Assembly: GCA_030562195.1 (NCBI GenBank) | Contig: JAUJPP010000012.1 | Location: 18,228,001-18,292,000 of the forward strand | DNA: 64,000 nt | Source of the DNA: Nipponacmea schrenckii | Lineage: Eukaryota; Mollusca; Gastropoda; Lottiidae | Reading direction: 5' to 3' | Shown: positions 34,857 through 46,725 of the stretch, piece after piece | How positions within the stretch are numbered: the first letter of the stretch is position 1 | How the letters are laid out: every line of letters starts with the position of its first letter | Notes under the pieces: model-generated | Seen by the model: the letters and a program-made list of their open reading frames with translations, nothing else | The model's database searches: none | What the model was told of the DNA's origin: nothing | Program-made: the position numbers and the translations under genes

Positions 34857-37618
34857 TCAGTCGACCACATCATATGACTTTGAGAAATAACCGACGTCGC
34901 AAATAACACCTTGGCCATCAGGATCAGCACCATCAATAAAACATCCTTTTGTCACTATGGAATCGAAGGTTCCCAGAATAACTAGTCCAATAAATCCGAC
35001 CGTTAGTGAAACCCAATAACTTAATTCAATGTTAAAGGTAAATAAATAGAGATCCTGAAGATACCACAACCCTCTCCAAAAAAACACAGTCAAAATACTT
35101 AGTAGAATTACATGGACATCTTCCACAATCAATCGCAGCACAAATCGTTCAGCCTGATACAGTTTCTTGCTTAATGTAGCGATAAATGTTTGAATGAGCA
35201 CGACAAAAACCATCAGCGAGTAACCAATTAAAAGAGAATAGAAGGTAGTAGCTTGAAAATCGTCTGGGCACAGTCCGAGATCCAATATTGCCCACATTCC
35301 TCTCCATGCAACCACTACCAATGAATGAATGACAACCACAGTAAAGATGACATCAAGAACATACAGACTCGTCGATTTCTGAAAATATAAAATGTTACTT
35401 ATAGTCATTTTTGTTCATGTGACGATATGTCACGCTTTAATGATATTACATGGCAGGATAACATACTCTTAGGTCACATATTCAATGATATTTCTAGACA
35501 TAACATTGTCCTTGGTCACATATTCAATATAATTCAGGTCAGGATAACATACTCTTATGTCACATATTCAATCATATTCTAGACATGATTACATACTCTT
35601 ATATCACATATCAGACGGTATTTCCAGACATGATAACATACTCTTATACCACATATGGAATGTTATTTCTAGACATGATAACATATCCTTGGTCACATAT
35701 TCAATATACATGTAATTCAGGTCAGGATAACATACTCTTATATCCCATATTCAATGATATTTCTAGACATGATAACATACTCTTATATCACATATTGGAC
35801 GGTATTTCTAGACATGATAACATACTCTTATATCCCATATTCAATGATATTTCTAGACATGATAACATACTCGTATATCACATATTGAATGATATTTCTA
35901 GACACGATAACATACTCCTTCGTCAGATATTCAGGTCAGGATAATATACTCTGGGGTCACATATTCAATGATATTTCTAGACAAGACAACATACCCTACG
36001 GTCACATATTCAATGACATACTGGACAAGATAAATACTTTTTGGTCACATATTCAGATCAGGACAACATACCCTACGGTCACACATTCAATGATATCACT
36101 ATACAAGACAACATATTCAACGATAATTCAGGTCATTATAACTTGCTCTTGGATCATATATTGAAAGATATTACTAGACAAGGCAAAATACCTTAAGGTC
36201 ACATATTCAATACTATTTCATGACAAGATAATATTCTCATAAATCACATATTCAAGGATAATTCGGGTCAATATCACATACTCTGGGGTCAAATATTCAA
36301 TTATATATTCCCCTTTCAAGATCTTAAAGGAATAATAGGTCTTAGAATGAACATGGAATTTGAAAATTTTAAAATTGGTCAGTAAGAGCTCTATTCATCA
36401 GTAAACATAAATAACATAAATTTTTTTTAAAAATGCCTAAAACACTAAGTAATTATCCATTAAAATGCATTTGATTATTGAAAAACGCTTAATAAATTGA
36501 TTTTTAAAAATGACTTAGTTTTGCGAGTTATCAAGATTTTTATACACTCATATTGACCTTTCTTGAGAACTAAAATTTTATGTTCATGCTAAGACCTATT
36601 ATCCCTCTAATTGGCAAGATGATGCACGCTGTTCATAATCTTTCCAGACAATATAATGTGCACTAATGGACACCCATTCATTGAACCTTATAGATAAATG
36701 ATACGTGGTTTTTATCCATTGCATTGGTATCTACAGCAATTTGTTTTAGTATACATGTCTATATATCCTATTCGAATTGTCACAATAACGAAACAAAAAC
36801 ACATTTAATTAATTTTTCAAATAACCATTGAAAATGTTACTGTATGACACATCGTAATGCCATGTATAATAGATAAAAATGATGATTTAGTACAACGCCA
36901 GCAATTCACATGAGACCGTCTTTGGACCCTAACTAATATCGCTATATTGCATATAAAAGTTAATAAAAACGGAACGAAATTTTAACGATATTTAAGTATA
37001 ATAACAGAAGTAAGAAAAATACTTATGTCAGGGGACAAGCGTCTTACTCACTGAACACTGAACTAAAACCTCTTGTTAACAAGGACAAAATTTAATTTTG
37101 TAGATCTTATCAGTTTACTTGTATTTGCATACCTTATTTATATTACATTGAAATCGTGTGAAGTTTACGAATTGGGTTCTTTTAAAAAAGTCTAGACCGA
37201 TGATAACTGGTGGAGCGAGCGTTGTACAATACGATTTCAAACATACTAAAATCAGGATCCCTAGACAGCCTGACACTGTCACTGACATCCAAGACACTTT
37301 GGTATAATAATCCATCAGTAGCCATAGTCCACGCCAATGAGAAATGGATCCAAAACCAAAAATGAGCGTGTATAGTCTTGACACGAAGAAATAAGGCACT
37401 GGTCTCAGACGAGGAAAATAGGTTTGGCTATAATTTTGACTGAAATATATGATCAGTGTTAGCGATATCCCCAAAACACAAGAAATCAAATGGTTGTACA
37501 ACGGTACTTCCGGGATAAAATACAAGTCCTGGATATGCCACGCACCTCTCCAAAACATTATATTTAAAGGCGTATGAAGAAAACATGATAATAAAACGTC
37601 TATCCAATACTCATTCAT
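34857..37618 (-). CDS. Fuseless-family multipass membrane protein (2 exons, 335 aa)
   Basis: Exon 1 is 37618-37133 (162 codons from ATG) and exon 2 is 35378-34857, joined phase 0 with GTATGC donor and CAG acceptor. The protein is mostly hydrophobic, with about eight likely membrane spans. A fourfold repeat is plain: FWRGAWHIQDLYF, HWRGLWLLMDYY, AWRGMWAILDLGL and FWRGLWYLQDLYL, each followed by a hydrophobic stretch. The repeated WRGxWxxxD motif is characteristic of the fuseless family; Drosophila fuseless is a presynaptic multipass protein needed for calcium channel organisation and synaptic transmission. Whether the molluscan protein acts at synapses is inferred from that. No signal peptide is apparent. 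The C-terminal tail is short and acidic (DGADPDGQG...). Extra 5' non-coding exons may exist. Confidence 0.85.
35435..36310. repeat. 45-bp minisatellite in the fuseless-like intron
   Basis: About 19 imperfect copies of a 45-bp unit with TTCAATGATATTTCTAGACA and GATAACATACTC. Units differ by indels and by TCTTATATCACAT or CTTGGTCACAT. The array starts about 57 bp from the exon 2 acceptor and occupies half of the intron. The plus-strand reading frames through it are translations of the repeat, not genes. Confidence 0.9.
36322..36612. mobile_element. MITE with about 35-bp inverted repeats in the fuseless-like intron
   Basis: The left end AAGGAATAATAGGTCTTAG and right end CTAAGACCTATTATCCCTC are inverted repeats, extending inward through AATGAACATGGAATTT and AAATTTTATGTTCATG. 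Length is about 290 bp with an AT-rich, non-coding interior. A related partial copy, with AATAAGAGCTCTATTAGCC, is at about 38240-38335. Confidence 0.7.
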
Positions 37619-38240
37619 GATGAATTTTAAAGCCTGGTGGATTTTTTTTTTATATAAAGATAATTCACTCTATGTTCGTTGACGTTTAATGGCCATGCGT
37701 AACAAGTTTTTAAAGAGAGTGTTCAACCTTTCGCGGCTCTTAGTTTTTTCACCTTATGTGTTTGTTTTAATATATATTTTACGGAAAAACATCAGTTTGT
37801 CTTACAGGTCCCTAAACAATTAGCCTAATTGCAAGACATTTTCCTCGGTCGACCCGATCAATCACTGAGAACTCCTTGTTTTTCAAGTAGGCTCAGGTGC
37901 CACTCTAAATTTGGCTGGTGATGGGGAAGAACTTTCTACAATACAAGTTCTGCGCATTCGTTCTTGTCGCTTCCTTTCTTTGACTACATGCAGGGAGATT
38001 TGGAATCCAACTTTTATTGGATGAAGGTGATAGAGTGCTTTACACTGGTGTTTAATTCTTGTGTCCTTTTTTTTTTGACACACATATCAATTAAGTCGTT
38101 ATGTTTGGAAACCTTTGACCTAGACTATTCAATGTCTAATGCTTTGGGAATACACCTTCTGTTATCTGGTCGTGTCATCAAAATGCTCAAGAGTCCCGTC
38201 TTAAGATTCTAAATGAAGTTACTAAATTAAAACAAAAGTT
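37619..38240. other. 5' flank of the fuseless-like gene
   Basis: No gene was seen apart from likely 5' UTR and promoter sequence on the minus strand. Short ORFs on either strand here have no family features. Confidence 0.4.
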
Positions 38241-38335
38241 AAAGGGATAAATAGACTTAAGATTAAAAATAAAATTTTGAAAAATTTCAGACTTGGCCAA
38301 TAAGAGCTCTATTAGCCATAAGGTTGCTTTTGATT
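38240..38335. repeat. Partial copy of the 36322 MITE
   Basis: It shares AAAGGGATAAATAGACTTAAG at the edge and AATAAGAGCTCTATTAGCC inside with the element at 36322-36612, which has AGTAAGAGCTCTATTCATC. It is truncated by the next repeat. Confidence 0.45.
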
Positions 38336-38800
38336 ATTGAACAGGCGGTTGCCTTGCAAGATACGCCCACATTATATATATTTTCTGTTTTAACACAAGC
38401 AGGAACTCTAACATTATTTAGGTCTAATCCAAGTTCTCATCAATATAAATGTTCACACCAAATTTCATTCAAATCAGATGAAACCTAGTCTCTATTGCAT
38501 TAACTAGCTAAGGTTCATGTGATTGGACTAAGTCAAGGGCAGTAACTCAACTATAATTCATCGAAAAATAGTCAATATTGAACTTGTTCAAGATCTCATC
38601 AATGAAAATGATCACATCAAATTTCATTCAAATCAGATGAAAACTGTATTGTCTATCGCAATCACAAGCCAATTTCGCCGAGTTTTGAATAGGTCAAGTG
38701 CAATAACTCAAAAACAGTTCATCGATAAATTGTAAATTTCGAAAATAACCAAGATATCATCAACTTTATGCCAGAACTCAGTATCCAGTATTTTGTCATA
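38335..38800 (-). repeat. ACGCCCAC-family element, inverted copy
   Basis: It starts GTTGCCTTGCAAGATACGCC and runs TCTGTTTTAACACAAGCAGG, then AATTTCATTCAAATCAGATG twice about 170 bp apart. This is the reverse complement of the element at 8068-8322. Tandem inner units carry AAGTCAAGGGCAGTAACTCA. Confidence 0.65.
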
Positions 38801-39054
38801 CAAAACACAATGATCTACTTATATATTTAAACTGATAGTATTCAAGCGGAATAGAATGGAATTGGGCTTAACGATAGTCATATGCATGTATTTGGTGATG
38901 GTTGAAACACGATCCTATCTAATAATTGACTTGAATAAAAAAAACTATTCATCTGAAATTCATCACAACATAACCGAGGTATAATCAATAATTATACAAA
39001 GAGCCATAACAATAACAAAATAAACTTCTTATCATATTCTAATAAATTCACCAA

Positions 39055-39275
39055 TTAGTCAAGTGCAATAACTCAAAATATACGCCAACTTCAAACTTGA
39101 CGGAGATCCCATCACACAAATGTGTCATCCAGGTCGGATAAAAACGTTATATTATCATGTTAACAAGACATGTAGACGGCCGGAAGGGTGGTTGGGCAAA
39201 GGCCATATGCGTCCATATTATTCGGACGTATACAAATAGATAAAGATAGCTTGCCAGGCAAGGTAATATACGCAT
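39055..39275. repeat. ACGCCCAC-family fragments
   Basis: It contains CAAGTGCAATAACTCAAAAT and the terminal phrase GCTTGCCAGGCAAGGTAATATACGC at about 39248-39272. It appears to be two truncated copies abutting the Penelope-like element. Confidence 0.5.
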
Positions 39276-39285
39276 CTTCACATGT

Positions 39286-42200
39286 GTGCCTATCTCGAAT
39301 AAAATTTCTAAGAAAGTCCAGCAGAATCTCAAGACATTCAACGATAAGATGATGAACTCCGAAACTGAGAACGCAACAATCCTATCACCCTATGAAGAAG
39401 AATTCGAACCAGTTGATAATCTCCATTGGTCTGCGGAAACAGCCAACAATCTACTTGTTTTGGATACACCAGCTTCAAGAACCGGGTAAGCCTTTAAACT
39501 AATTACTGGGGATAAAAATATTGAGAGGTAGGGCTAGGCCAAACCGTCGTTAACTTTAGCCGAAAAATTCTCACACCCATCCAGCATTCAATCTTAGACC
39601 GTGGACTTATTTATTTATTCCGACTCCTAAATTATCTAACCTTGATTATCTTCAACCGTCTATTGAACGATTTCAACGAAATCTCAGTTGTACATACTTT
39701 TTTCGAAACCACCCTCCACGTGGTGCTCGAACAATGTTTATTCCTAAATCCACGTGGAAACCACCTAAAGCCGCCATTCATCCTGAAATATTAAACGTAT
39801 TTGCAAGTATAAATAGCCAAACATCAAATCTTTCCATAACACATGAGAAGCCTAATCTCACGCGAGTAGAACGTGAAGCGTTAAATTTACTTAAAAAAGA
39901 CGATAGCATTGTAATTAAAAAGAGTGATAAAGGTTCATGTTGCGTTATATTAAATAGGGAAGATTACATTTTAGAAGCAGAAAATCAATTGAATAATCCT
40001 AAACACTATGCAATTTTACCGGAGCCAATTTTTAAAGAAACTGCTATATGATAAACAATATTCTTGCCGACTTAGTTAAAACAAGTCATTTAAAACAGAA
40101 ACAATATGACTATCTTTCTGCCAAACCTGATTGCCGTGAGAGACACTTATATTCTTTGCCTAAAATTCATAAAAAAAAACTACCAAGGATTGGTTCATGC
40201 CTAATAGAATCCCAAAAGGCCGCCCGATTATCTCTGACTGTAATAGTGAGTCGTATGCAGTGTCAGAATACATTTATCATTTCTTACTACCACTAGCATG
40301 TCAACATAGAGCCTACCTTAAAGACACAACTGACTTTTTTGTCTTAGCCGCAATGATTTTACATTTAATGGTAAAAAATATCTACAAACTTCAGGTACAG
40401 CCATGGGCAAACGATTCGCCCCTTCATATGCAAACCTTTTCATGGCAGAGTGGGAACGTGAGGTATTACCCCTTTGTCCATTTGACCCACTTTTTTATGG
40501 ACGCTTTTTAGATGACATTTTCATGGTTTTGACTTTTGGCAATTTTTTGAAATCCTCAACAACCACCACCCGTCCATCAAACTAACGGCCAACGTCAGCA
40601 ACAAAAGCATAGATTTCCTCGATACCACCGTTTTTAAAGGAGATTCCATAGCAGAGACTAATAAATTAGATATCAAAGTATATTTTAAAGAAACCGACAC
40701 CTATCAACTTTTGCATAAGAGCTCATTTCATCAAAAACACACATTTTCTGGAATAATTGAGTCACAAGTTTTACGATTTCGACGAATTTGCACAAGATTT
40801 TCTGATTTCAACCAAGCCTGTGAAAACTCGAATGTAATATACTTAATTTCATGTAAAAAATGTCCCAAACAATATATCGGGGAAACAAAGAACAAATTAC
40901 GCACTCGTTTTAATGCTCACAGATCAGATATTAAATTAAAAAAAGACAAGCCTGTTTCTAATCATTTCAATCTTGATGACCATTCACTTGACGATCTCAC
41001 CCTAACCCCAATTGACAACGTTTCAGGATTACAAGCCGTGAGCAAGGCTTTCAAAAGAAACCCTGACTCTTCTAGACCAGATTCAGAATTATTGCAACTT
41101 TTAGAAATTTGCCTTACACGAAATGGTTTTACTTTCAATTAAAACATCTATCTTCAGACCTCAGGAACGCTATGGGAAAACGTTTTGCCCCTTCTTATGC
41201 GAATATTTTCATGGCAGAATGAGAAAGGGAAGTCTCAGATCTTTGCCCTAAATTACCAATTTTTTATGCAAGATTTTTAGATGATATTTTTCTTATTTGG
41301 ACTCACTCACTTGATGAATTCTGGGAATATTTCAATATTCTCGATTCCTACCACCATTCTGTAAAGCTAACAGCCAATATCAGCGAAAACAGTATAGACT
41401 TCCTAGATACTACAGTATTCAAACACACCGACTTTCACATAACCAACAAATTAGATATTAAAGTCTTTTTTAAAACTACTGATATCCACCAACTTCTATT
41501 CAAATCCTCTTTTCATCCAAAACACACATTCTTTGGAATTATTAAGTCTCAGATACTGCGTTTTCACCGTATTTGCACTCGCGACACGGACTTCGAGAAG
41601 GCGTGCTCAATTGTTTTCACGAAACTTAGAGAACGGAGCTACTCAAAACGTTTCCTACGCAAAATAAAAAGTACAACCCTCGCCGAAATCAGAGCTAAAG
41701 ACAATCCTCCTCCACCCGCAAGACCTCTCTTGCCTTTCAAAAAATATAATATACTCAATATCGTGTCTGAAATGCGATTCACAATATGTAGGAGAAACCA
41801 CGAATTCTTTACGACAAAGATTTAACAACCATCGATCTGATATTAATTTAAATAAACTAGATAAAACAGTAGCTCGTCACTTTCATCAACCAGATCACAA
41901 CCTTTCTGATTTAAAAATTATGCCAATTGAAAAAATAAAAGAGGAACCTGACGTCAATACAAAAAATATTCGCCTCATTCGTGAAAACTTTTGGATACAT
42001 AAACTGCAAACCAAACAACCACACGGTATGAACATCCAATCTGGTTATTCCATCATAGCTTTTGTCATCCTATATAACAGCACTACAAGTCAGATTCCCA
42101 GAATTATTAAGAAATACTACAAAAAACTACAAGATATGTACCCTACAGTTTCTACTAACAACTTAGTTATAGCATATACAAGAAACAAGAACTTAAATGA

Positions 42201-42960
42201 TATATTGGTCCGTGGTAGATTGCCCATGATTAATTAATATAAAATTTTTTTTTATCTTCCAGGTGCTCAATTATCTTATTCTGATATCAAATTTATCACT
42301 TAGTGGGTGTATTCTCTTCTAAGGTATTTTCAGAAAACGAGGAACACCAAGAAAAAGAAATCTACACCAATTCTTAATTACTAATTTCACACCTAACACT
42401 TTTTATGAAATTTTGCTCTATGAACTGTGCCCGTGCTTTCGTAATATTGCACTGCAATTTACACACCCTAATTCCAATTGAGCGTATAGAAATCGACTTG
42501 CCCGAAGATGAAACTACCAAATTCCGTCAATCTAGAGAAGCCCATTGGATTGAGACATTAAATACAGCAAGACCCATAGGACTTAATATTCACCACAGTG
42601 TAGGCCTAGCACCCTTTGTAGTTCCCTTCAATACAACCAGTAATAAAGCAAGCAAGATAGTTCAAACCCACTATAAGAGTCTTCAAGAGAAATTTCCTCA
42701 TGTCTATAAACAGAAAATGATAGTAGCATAATATTCAAAAAATCAGAACTTAAATGACAACCTTGTTCATAGCAAACTAAAAACAATCTGTATAGAACAG
42801 GTACTATACTTCTCGCCGATTGGGCGAGTTATTTTTTCTAATTTCAGATAAAGGAAGAAAATCATCCAACAGATCCAGATCCCCATTTCTCAATAAAATA
42901 TTTGTTCCACCCTAGGCCTGCACATCTGGGAGATTCAATCCCTCCCTTCCCCGAAATCCA
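39286..42960 (+). mobile_element. Penelope-like retroelement A, broken, with a second one nested in it
   Basis: The host element covers 39286-41015 and 42482-42960. The N-terminal part has NFSRKILTPIQHSILDRGL, typical of the start of Penelope-like reverse transcriptase. Then come DSIVIKKSDKGSCCVI, LYSLPKIHK, GRPIIS and RFLDDIFMV (the catalytic DD). The part carrying the first catalytic Asp region (about 165 bp) is deleted near 40340 relative to element B. A GIY-YIG endonuclease follows: NVIYLISCKKCPKQYIGET, then R.HRSDI. The tail resumes at 42482 with RIEIDLPEDETTKFRQSR and ends in a short GC hairpin (CTCGCCGATTGGGCGAG) and CCCTCCCTTCCCCGAAATC. Frameshifts and stops make it inactive. The intron-like GGTAAGCC after 39482 may be a retained intron, as known in this group. 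Confidence 0.85.
41016..42463 (+). mobile_element. 5'-truncated Penelope-like element nested inside element A
   Basis: It starts abruptly in the middle of the reverse transcriptase (GLQAVSKAFKRNPDSSRPDS), passes RFLDDIFLIWTHSLDEFW and IDFLDTTVF, then a decayed GIY-YIG region with YVGETTNSL-like and RFNNHRSDINL remnants, and a C-terminal part ending LNDILVRGRLPMIN at 42237. It then has a 3' tail to 42463. An 18-bp duplication flanks it: CACCCTAACCCCAATTGA at 40998-41015 and CACCCTAATTCCAATTGA at 42464-42481. Its protein differs clearly from A and B, so it is a different subfamily. Confidence 0.85.
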
Positions 42961-42964
42961 AATA

Positions 42965-43640
42965 TCTATTGGCAGAATCCTAACCACACGGTGCCTTCAG
43001 ACCTGGGAATAAATCAAATAATTCCAATGTAATGGTATTTTCATGCCAAACGTAGTGACTGGCCAGTCAGTGATGAAAACTCTTCATGGCCAATTGATAA
43101 AATATGGCAAATTTTTTATCAGTCCACGCTGATGGTGGTGGGGCATAAGTTTTGATGATGGAATTGGTAGAATCCCTACCACATGCGGTTCCTTCAGACC
43201 TATGAAAATCCAAAAAATTCCAATGAAATAGTATTTTCATGCCAAATTTAGCGACTGGCCAGTCAGTGATAAAGACTCTTCATGGCAAATTTTTTGAAAA
43301 ATGACCTTTGTTTGAAAAGTCCACGCAGATGGTGGTGGGGAATAAATTTTGAATTGGCAGAATCCCAACCAAATAGTGGCTTCTGACCTTTATGCCCCAC
43401 CACCATCAGCGTGGACTTTTAAAAATTGACGACGAGCCATAACAAGTCTTCATCTTTATCTGGCCAGTAACTAAACTTGGCATGAAAATACTATTATATT
43501 GGAATTTTAGATATATTCACACGTCTGAAGAAACCATGTGGTTTGGATTTTGCAAATTCATCAAATTATCTGTCCCACCACCATCACTGTGGACTGTACA
43601 AAAATTTGCCATTTCGAAAACATTTCATGGTATAGGCACC
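42965..43640. repeat. Direct and inverted repeat array with CCACCACCATC core
   Basis: Two direct units of about 190 bp (from 42970 and from about 43160) each contain AGAATCC.ACCACA.G, GACTGGCCAGTCAGTGAT and GTCCACGC.GATGGTGGTGGGG. From about 43388 to 43620 the unit returns in inverted order, with ATGCCCCACCACCATCAGCG at the turn. It can form a long hairpin. No coding capacity. It lies between the two Penelope-like elements. Confidence 0.75.
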
Positions 43641-44096
43641 ATATTTATCTCAAAATCTCACATTCCAATGAATAAAGAGTACCAAGAGTTTGATTAAAAT
43701 CTTCGCTTTTTATCAAATTGGAATTCATAATAAGATTCTTTACTTTGTACAAAGCCACTGGCCGGCCATAAAAATTGACCAAATAAATAGGAACGAAGCC
43801 CTAACTCAAATTTAGCAGCGCCACTTGTCGTCATAATGATAATGTTCTCATGAAATGCGAGAAATGTTTTTCTTCATTTGTTCGGTAAACTTCATTCGGC
43901 GTTATGAAGTGGGCACTATTAGTTCGGCTAAATCGTTTATTTGTTCAGTAATATTCCTTATTCGAATGATAAATTTTTAACAACAAATTATGAATTTAGT
44001 GAACGAATGTCAAATTAAGCGTACAAATGTTGATTTAACTGTACTAATGTTTATCAGCGAATTAAGCATTAAGAATGATTAATTATGGCAGGGATT
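43641..44096. other. Unassigned non-coding spacer between repeats
   Basis: No gene or known repeat was recognised. It has several short repeated phrases around TTTGTTCGGTAAA, TTTGTTCAGTAA and GAATTAAGC. It runs directly into the truncated start of Penelope-like element B. Confidence 0.4.
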
Positions 44097-46243
44097 GTCT
44101 TCCATACCCTCCACGCGGTGCTAGAACAATGTTTATTCCTAAAGCCACGTGGAAACCACCTAAAACCGCCATCCATCCAGAAATATTAAACGTATTTACA
44201 AGTATGAATACCCAAATATCAAATCTTTCCATAACACACGAGAAGCCTAATCTCACGCGAGTAGAACGTGAAGCTTTAAATGTACTTAAAAAAGACGATA
44301 GCATTGTAATTAAAAAGAGTGACAAAGGTTCATGTTGCGTTATATTAAATAGGGAAGATTATATTGCAGAAGCAGAGCATCAATTGAATAATCCTAAACA
44401 CTATGCAATTTTACCGGAGCCGATTTTTAAAGAAACTGCTATATGATAAACAATATCCTTGCCGATTCAGTTAAAACAAGTCATTTAAAACAGAAACAAT
44501 ATGACTATCTTTCTGCCAAACCGGATTGCCGCGAGAGACACCTATAGCCTACACTTCGCCTAAAATTCGTAAGAATCCTACCAAGGATTGGTTCATGCCT
44601 AATAGAATCCCTAAAGGCCGCCCGATTATCTCTGACTGTGGTAGTGAGTCGTATGCAGTGTCAGAATACATTGATCATTTCTTACTACCACTAGCATGTC
44701 AACATAGAGCCTACCTTAAGGACACAACTGACTTTGTCAATGAAATAAAAAACCTCAAAGTCCCTTCAAATGCTATTTTAATTTCTATTGACGTAACTTC
44801 TATGTACACCAATATCGACAACACTACTAGCCTAATGGCAGTTCGCAAAGCTCTTGATAGAAACCCAGATCCAGACAGACCCGACCATGCAATTCTACAG
44901 CTTTTAGAGATTTGTCTTAGTCGCAATGATTTCACATTTAATGGTAAAACATTTCTACAAACCTCAGGTACAGCCATGGGCAAACGATTCGCCCTTCATA
45001 CGCAAACCTTTTCATGGCAGAGTGGGAACGCTTTTTAGATGACATTTTCATGGTTTTGACTATTGGCAATTTTTTGAAATCCTCAACAACCACTACCCGT
45101 CCATCAAACTAACGGCCAACGTCAGCCACAAAAGCACAGATTTCCTCGATACCACTGTTTTTAAAGGAGATTCCATAGCAGAGACTAATAAATTAGATAT
45201 TAAAGTATATTTTAAAGAAAACGACACTTATCAACTTTTGCATAAGAGCTCATTTTATCCAAAACATACATTTTCTGGAATAATTGAGTCACAAATTTTA
45301 CGATTTCACCGAAACTGCACAAGATCATTTGATTTCAACCAAGCCTGTACGATTGTTTTCTCAAAACTGAAAGAGCGTGGATACTCTAAACGATTTTTAC
45401 GAAACATAAAAAAATTCCACCTTAGCACAGATAGCAGCTAAAAATAGACTATATGCCGAAGTGCCTCCAGGTTTAAGGCGTGCCCCGTGTATGTCAACCA
45501 GATGCAAAACATGTCCCTTTATATCAGAAACTCATTATTTTCTAAGTAACTCTACGAATAAAAAATACCCGATCCAAGAGCACCTAACATGTGAAAACTC
45601 GAATGTGATATACTTAATTTCATGTAAAAAATGTCCCAAACAATATATCGGTGAAACAAAGAACAAATTACGCACTCGTTTAATGCTCACGGATCAGATA
45701 TTAAATTAAAAAAAGACAAGCCTGTTTCTAATCATTTCAATCTTGACGACCATTCACTTGACGATCTCACCCTAACCCCAATTGCGCGCATAGAAATCGA
45801 CTTGCCCGAAGATGAAACTACCAAATTCCGTCAATCTAGAGAAGCCCATTGGATTGAGACATTACATACAGCAATGTACTTAACATTGTAACCTTTGTAG
45901 TTCCATTTAATACAACCAGTAATAAAGCAAGCAAGATAGTTCAAACCCATTATAAGAGTCTTCAAGAGAAATTTCCTCATGTCTATAACAGAAAATGATA
46001 GTGGCTATTCAAAAAATCAGAACTTAAATTACAACCTTGTTCATAGCAAACTAAAAACAACATGTACTTAACAGGTACTATTCTTCTCGCCCATTGGGCG
46101 AGTTATTTTTTCTCATTTCAGATAAGAAGGGAAGAAAATCATCCAACAGATCCAGATCCCCATTTCTCAATAGAATATTTGTTCCACCCTAGGCCTGTAC
46201 ATTTGGGAGATTCAATCCCTCCCTTCCCTGAAATCAAAAACCA
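44097..46243 (+). mobile_element. Penelope-like retroelement B, broken
   Basis: It begins mid-protein at PPRGARTMFIPKATWKPP and is thus 5'-truncated. It keeps the first catalytic region ILISIDVTSMYTNI that element A lacks, then TSGTAMGKRF, RFLDDIFMV, a cysteine-rich linker (CMSTRCKTCPFI) and the GIY-YIG unit VIYLISCKKCPKQYIGETKN. The C-terminal RIEIDLPEDETTKF region follows. It ends with the same GC hairpin (CTCGCCCATTGGGCGAG) and CCCTCCCTTCCCTGAAATC as A. Several frameshifts (for example near 44440, 44990, 45420 and 45690) break the frame. It is very similar to A, so both come from one recent subfamily. Confidence 0.85.
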
Positions 46244-46244
46244 T

Positions 46245-46725
46245 TAATCGAAAAATCGCCAAATTCTAACTTGTCCGAGATCTCATCAATATAAATATAA
46301 AAAAGTAGTCTCTATCGCGTTTACAAGCCAATTTTGACGCGTTTTGACTAAGTCAAGTGCAATAACTCAAAAACCGTTCATCGAAAAACCACCTATTTCG
46401 AAATTGTCTAAGATTTCATAAATATAAACTATCACAGCAAGTTTCATTCAAACCGATGGTAATAACACTGTAGTCTCTATAGCGTTCACAAGCCAATTTT
46501 GACGCATTTTGACTAAGTCAAGTGCAGTAACTCAAAAACCGTTCATCGAAAAATAGCCAATTTCGAACTTGTCCGAGATCTCATCAAAATAAATGATCGT
46601 AGCAAGTTCCATTCAAATCCGATGATAACTTCGTCTCTATCGCGTTAACAAGCAATTGTGGACGGACGGACGGACAGGGGTGACGACAATATACGACCAC
46701 ATTTTAATGTGTGCGTATAAAAACT
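46245..46725 (-). repeat. ACGCCCAC/CCGTCCGTC-family element
   Basis: Two to three tandem inner units of about 165 bp share CAAGCCAATTTTGACGCGTT, AAGTCAAGTGCAATAACTCA and CGAAATTGTC. The right end has GGACGGACGGACGGACAGGGG, then TGACGACAATATACGACCAC and a small palindrome TTTTAATGTGTGCGTATAAA. It abuts the 3' end of Penelope-like element B. Confidence 0.7.

Noticed and set aside
35585..36164. Two plus-strand ORFs of 119 and 91 aa
   Set aside because: They are translations of the 45-bp minisatellite, with repeated DNILLYHI-like peptides, inside the intron of a minus-strand gene.
39286..46243. Hammerhead ribozymes, known in some Penelope-like elements
   Set aside because: I looked for CTGANGA followed by a stem and GAAA near the ends of A and B and saw no convincing core. 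CTGATGG near 43128 departs from the consensus.
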